This document shows, one piece after another, positions 60,994 through 64,000 of a stretch of DNA of 64,000 nt. The position numbers were made by a program, and so were the translations under genes. This DNA is from CADEED01 sp041395625 (GTDB lineage: Bacteria > Pseudomonadota > Gammaproteobacteria > Steroidobacterales > Steroidobacteraceae), in the NCBI GenBank assembly GCA_041395625.1, contig JAWLAE010000001.1:620001-684000 (forward strand). Direction: 5' to 3'. Numbering within the stretch: the stretch's first letter is position 1; each line of letters begins with the position of its first letter. The notes under the pieces are model-generated. The model worked only from the letters and a program-made list of their open reading frames with translations, was not told the DNA's origin and did no database searches.

Positions 60994-63216
60994 ATGAGAA
61001 CTTTTTGTATTTTCGTCGCAACAAGTATCGCTGCAACGGGTGTCGCAGTGGCGCAGCAAGAGCAGGGTGCGCTGCAGGAAGTGTTGGTCACCTCGCGCAA
61101 GGTCGAAGAGCGACTGCAGGATGTGCCATTGTCGGTCAGCGCATTCACTGCCAAGGAAATCGCCGAGCGCGGCGCCGACGACATCTACAAGATCAGTACG
61201 GCCACACCGGGCTTTGCGTTCGAGAAACTGAATCGCTTCGGTGTGCAAGGCGGTGGCAGCCGGCCAGTCATCCGCGGTCAGTCGAATATTCTGGGCGAGG
61301 CCAACGCCTCGATCTTCATCGATGGTCTGCAATACAGCGACTCGATCCTGTCCTTCCCGTTCGACATCGTCGAGCGCGTGGAAGTGATCAAGGGGCCGCA
61401 GGCTGCGTTGTACGGCCGTGCGACGTTTGCGGGTGCGATTAACCTCGTAACCAAGAAAGGTTCCAACGAGTTCGAGAACAAGATCTCCGGCCGGCTGGCG
61501 CAGTACGATGACCGCGAGATCAATTTTCTGTCGCGCGGCCCAATTGTCGAGGACAAAATCTTCTACATGGTGCACGCGCGCTACTACGACTTCGGCGGTC
61601 AGTATCGCAACACTGTCGATGGCCGCAAGGTTGGCGATGAGAACTCCGTCAATCTGAACGGTGCGCTCGAGTTTCGGCCTAACGACAGGCTTACGGCCCG
61701 GTTCGGATTTGGTGTGGGTCAAGACGATGACGGTATGGCGGCGGTCACATTGCAGGATCGTTTCGCCAACAACTGCTTCTTGAACGTCGCGCGGCAATAC
61801 TACTGCGGTGAAGTGTTGGAACTCGACAGTACCGAGCAGAACATCGACATCTTCGGCGGCCGGGCCGGTCTCGAGAAGACCGCCTATCGCTTCTCGTCGC
61901 AAATCGCCTATGACGCTGGCAATTTCGAGGTCGACTGGAATACGGGCTACTTCAGCGCCGATTCCGAGTACGGCTACGATGTTGATATCACCTCGAACTC
62001 CACTGCGCTCGGCGGCGACTTTGCCCGCGTGGCCGTCAGTGATCGGCGTGAACTGTCATCGGAGCTCATCTTCCGTTCTGACACTGAACGCCGCGTGCGC
62101 TTCCTGGGCGGCGCTTACTACTACCAAAGCCGGCGCGAGTTCCGCGAGGAGCGCATCCTCAATCGCGCGCGCGATGTCGACAACGGCGAGGACCGGATCG
62201 ACAACATCGCGGTCTTCGGTTATGTCGAGGGTGATTTCACCGACCGGCTGAAGGGCCGCGTCGAACTGCGCTATGCCGAGGACACGATTGGCAACAGCAA
62301 TCCAGGTGCCCCCAATCGGGCCGCGCTGCCGTTGATCGAGAGAACCTTCAATAGTTGGTCGCCGCGTATCACGCTCGACTTCAAGGCGACGCCGGACAAT
62401 CTGATCTACGCGTCCGTAGCCGAGGGTAACAAGCCTGGCTTCATCAATTCCAATCCGCTGCTCGATCCGTCCTTGCTGTTCGCTGACGAAGAGAGTGCGC
62501 TCAACTACGAAGTCGGCAGCAAGAACACGCTGTTCAACGGGCGCATGACCCTGAACGCTGCTGTCTACTACATCGACTGGACCGATCAGCAGCTCACCAC
62601 GGCGGCAACGCTCTCGAGCGGTGCGCCGGTCACCGTAGTTGTTAACGTCGGCAAGACGGAAGTGAAGGGCTTCGAACTCGAGCTCAACAATCAGTTCACC
62701 GACCAGTTGAGCGGCGGTCTGGGCTTCTCCTACAACGATGCGAAGTTCAAGGAGGCGTTCGACCCCGAGCAGGCAGCCTTCAACGCAGATCCCAATCGGC
62801 CGATTCCCGGTGATATGGGTTCGCTCGCAGGTAAGCAAACGCCGAACGCTCCCAAGACTCAGGCCTCCGCTTATGGCCGTTACGAGTTCCCAATCGGCGC
62901 CAGCGTCAACGGCTTCGTACGAGCCGATTACTCATACGTTTCCAAGAAGTACTCGCAAGTGTTCAATCTGGCGCACACTGGCGATCAGAACCTCGTCAAC
63001 CTCAAGATCGGGTTCGAGACCGACAAGTGGAATTTCACGATCTTCGGCGACAACCTCACCGACGACCGCACACCGTCTACGGTGATTCGATTCGTCGACT
63101 TCAAGAACGTGTTGCCGATTGGCACCAGCAACCGGACCTCGTCATTCGTGCGCGCGTTCCAGTACCCGCTCGCCGACAAGCGGCAGTTCGGCGTGACCGC
63201 CAGCTACAAGTTCTGA
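60994..63216 (+). CDS. TonB-dependent outer-membrane receptor
   Basis: About 740 residues from the ATG at 60994, which has GGGGGGCGG directly upstream and starts a signal peptide (MRTFCIFVATSIAATGVAVA then QQEQG). The plug domain begins LQEVLVTSRKVEERLQDVPL and contains SRPVIRGQSNILGEANASIF and IVERVEVIKGPQAALYGRAT, the latter matching the plug consensus. The barrel ends DKRQFGVTASYKF with a terminal Phe. No N-terminal signalling extension is present. It imports a large substrate across the outer membrane; the resemblance to sphingomonad-type receptors suggests a carbohydrate, steroid or aromatic ligand rather than a clear siderophore, but this is uncertain. It is followed by a strong hairpin. 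Confidence 0.93.
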   Translation: MRTFCIFVATSIAATGVAVAQQEQGALQEVLVTSRKVEERLQDVPLSVSAFTAKEIAERGADDIYKISTATPGFAFEKLNRFGVQGGGSRPVIRGQSNILGEANASIFIDGLQYSDSILSFPFDIVERVEVIKGPQAALYGRATFAGAINLVTKKGSNEFENKISGRLAQYDDREINFLSRGPIVEDKIFYMVHARYYDFGGQYRNTVDGRKVGDENSVNLNGALEFRPNDRLTARFGFGVGQDDDGMAAVTLQDRFANNCFLNVARQYYCGEVLELDSTEQNIDIFGGRAGLEKTAYRFSSQIAYDAGNFEVDWNTGYFSADSEYGYDVDITSNSTALGGDFARVAVSDRRELSSELIFRSDTERRVRFLGGAYYYQSRREFREERILNRARDVDNGEDRIDNIAVFGYVEGDFTDRLKGRVELRYAEDTIGNSNPGAPNRAALPLIERTFNSWSPRITLDFKATPDNLIYASVAEGNKPGFINSNPLLDPSLLFADEESALNYEVGSKNTLFNGRMTLNAAVYYIDWTDQQLTTAATLSSGAPVTVVVNVGKTEVKGFELELNNQFTDQLSGGLGFSYNDAKFKEAFDPEQAAFNADPNRPIPGDMGSLAGKQTPNAPKTQASAYGRYEFPIGASVNGFVRADYSYVSKKYSQVFNLAHTGDQNLVNLKIGFETDKWNFTIFGDNLTDDRTPSTVIRFVDFKNVLPIGTSNRTSSFVRAFQYPLADKRQFGVTASYKF

Positions 63217-63225
63217 ACTTACGGT

Positions 63226-63263
63226 GCCGGTGTTGCTCTGTGCATGCACAGGGCAACATCGGC
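63226..63263. terminator. Long bidirectional hairpin between convergent genes
   Basis: A 38-base near-perfect inverted repeat with 19-base arms centred on TGCATGCA; only two positions differ and both can form G-U pairs. It begins 10 bases after the TonB-receptor stop and ends 7 bases before the reverse-strand stop of the nitroreductase gene. This is the typical place for a shared terminator, although a T-run is weak on both sides. Confidence 0.7.
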
Positions 63264-63269
63264 GCTCAT

Positions 63270-63977
63270 CTAGATCCCACGAAAGCTCGCGATTTCCTCG
63301 AGTGGCGCGCGCGCCGTGCGCAGACTGTTGACCGGGTGAGCCGGATCGGCGTAGCCGAGCGCCAGGCCGCAGAACAGCATCAGTTCGGGCGGCAGCGCGA
63401 GAAACTCGCCCACCGTTTTGTGCCAACACGTCCAGGCTTCCTGCGCGCAAGTGGCTAGACCCGCTTCCTGGGCCAGCAACATGATGGTCTGGATCAACAT
63501 GCCCAGGTCGGACCACTGTGGTGCACCCATGCGCCGGTCTACGCAGAAGAACATTGCTACGGGTGCATTCCAGAACTGGTAGTTGCCGGCAATGAAGCGC
63601 AGCCGTGCTGGCTTGTCGGCGCGCGCGATGCCCATCGTGCCGTACATGTCCTCGGCACACTGAAAGCGTCGACTGCGATGCGGCTCGAACAGGTTCGGCG
63701 GATAGATTGGGTACTCCTCGCCGTCTTGGTCGATTCCGGCCACGAGTTTGTCGCGCATGCTGGCCTTGAAGCTGGCCAGCTCGGCTCCTCCCAGCACATA
63801 CAAATTCCATGGCTGCACGTTACCGCCGGAGGGAGCGTAGCGCGCAGTCGTTAGAATCTGCCGCAGCAGCGCGGGATCTACTGGCTGATCGAGGAAGGCG
63901 CGGGTCGAAATGCGCCTCATGACGGCATCGGTGACAGTCGTGTTCTTTTGCATCTGCGCATGATGCCACGGCGCCAT
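63270..63977 (-). CDS. Nitroreductase-family flavoprotein
   Basis: A 235-residue FMN-dependent nitroreductase (or 227 from the ATG at 63953). Family features are AVMRRISTRAFLDQPVDPAL, LTTARYAPSGGNVQPWNLYV, LGMLIQTIMLLAQEAGLATC and FCGLALGYADPAHPVNSLRT. The mid-section (GEEYPIYPPNLFEPHRSRRF and AEDMYGTMGIARADKPARLR) is longer than in NfsB and typical of the broad oxidoreductase subgroup. It reduces nitro or quinone compounds with NAD(P)H. The start is uncertain since no clear ribosome-binding site is seen. Only 23 bases upstream lie in the window, so its promoter is not visible. Confidence 0.9.
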   Translation of the reverse strand: MAPWHHAQMQKNTTVTDAVMRRISTRAFLDQPVDPALLRQILTTARYAPSGGNVQPWNLYVLGGAELASFKASMRDKLVAGIDQDGEEYPIYPPNLFEPHRSRRFQCAEDMYGTMGIARADKPARLRFIAGNYQFWNAPVAMFFCVDRRMGAPQWSDLGMLIQTIMLLAQEAGLATCAQEAWTCWHKTVGEFLALPPELMLFCGLALGYADPAHPVNSLRTARAPLEEIASFRGI

Positions 63978-64000
63978 CGTTGCAAATGCGTATCCTAGCC

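Overview
The window looks like chromosome of a high-GC Gram-negative bacterium, most likely a member of the Pseudomonadota and plausibly a gammaproteobacterium. It encodes a TonB-dependent receptor, OmpA-type proteins, Wzi-type outer-membrane proteins and a Wza-type exporter. Genes are packed tightly, with many ATGA/GTGA/TTGA overlaps and frequent GTG or TTG starts. I see no rRNA, tRNA, insertion sequence, prophage or CRISPR array. The genus cannot be fixed from sequence alone.

Region 1 (1-32.5 kb) is an exopolysaccharide/O-antigen locus of the Wzx/Wzy type. It opens with the end of a sugar aminotransferase, then pgi, a HicAB toxin-antitoxin pair and a DXD glycosyltransferase. Two divergent Wzi-like barrel genes follow, then a 950-residue SLBB export protein, a Wzz-like chain-length protein without a kinase domain, a Wzx flippase and a Wzy-like polymerase. 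Next come two GT4 and one GT2 glycosyltransferases, two methyltransferases, an AsnB-type amidotransferase, a second aminotransferase, a small phosphoglycosyl transferase, a WbpM/CapD-type dehydratase and UDP-glucose dehydrogenase. After a FitAB/VapBC module, a DUF5610-like gene and an AbrB-Doc module, manC and manB supply GDP-mannose. Together these could make UDP-glucuronate, GDP-mannose and amino sugars, assemble the repeat unit on undecaprenyl phosphate, flip, polymerise and export it. Three different toxin-antitoxin modules sit at the joints of this locus.

Region 2 (32.4-36 kb) holds a small protein coupled to an amidase, CysQ, and an ACAD10-type kinase-like protein.

Region 3 (36-59 kb) is rich in ion transport and envelope-stress genes: a P-type ATPase coupled to a Ca2+/cation exchanger, a K+ channel with a TrkA domain, an SLC13-type transporter, a CPA2 antiporter and five mechanosensitive-channel-type proteins. 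Also here are two paralogous Ig-like envelope proteins interleaved with MscS genes, an OmpA protein, a signal-less OmpA-like protein, Fe-SOD, LapA, a ribosome-hibernation-factor-like protein, LysR and MarR regulators, and a GH15 hydrolase.

Region 4 (59-64 kb) has a metallo-beta-lactamase-fold gene that appears internally deleted, a fusion of a degenerate acetate-kinase half-domain to a complete PduL phosphotransacylase, a TonB-dependent receptor, and a nitroreductase behind a long bidirectional hairpin. The most unusual items are the AckA-like/PduL fusion, the degenerate cytosolic OmpA-like protein beside an HPF-like gene, and the MscS/Ig-like cluster.
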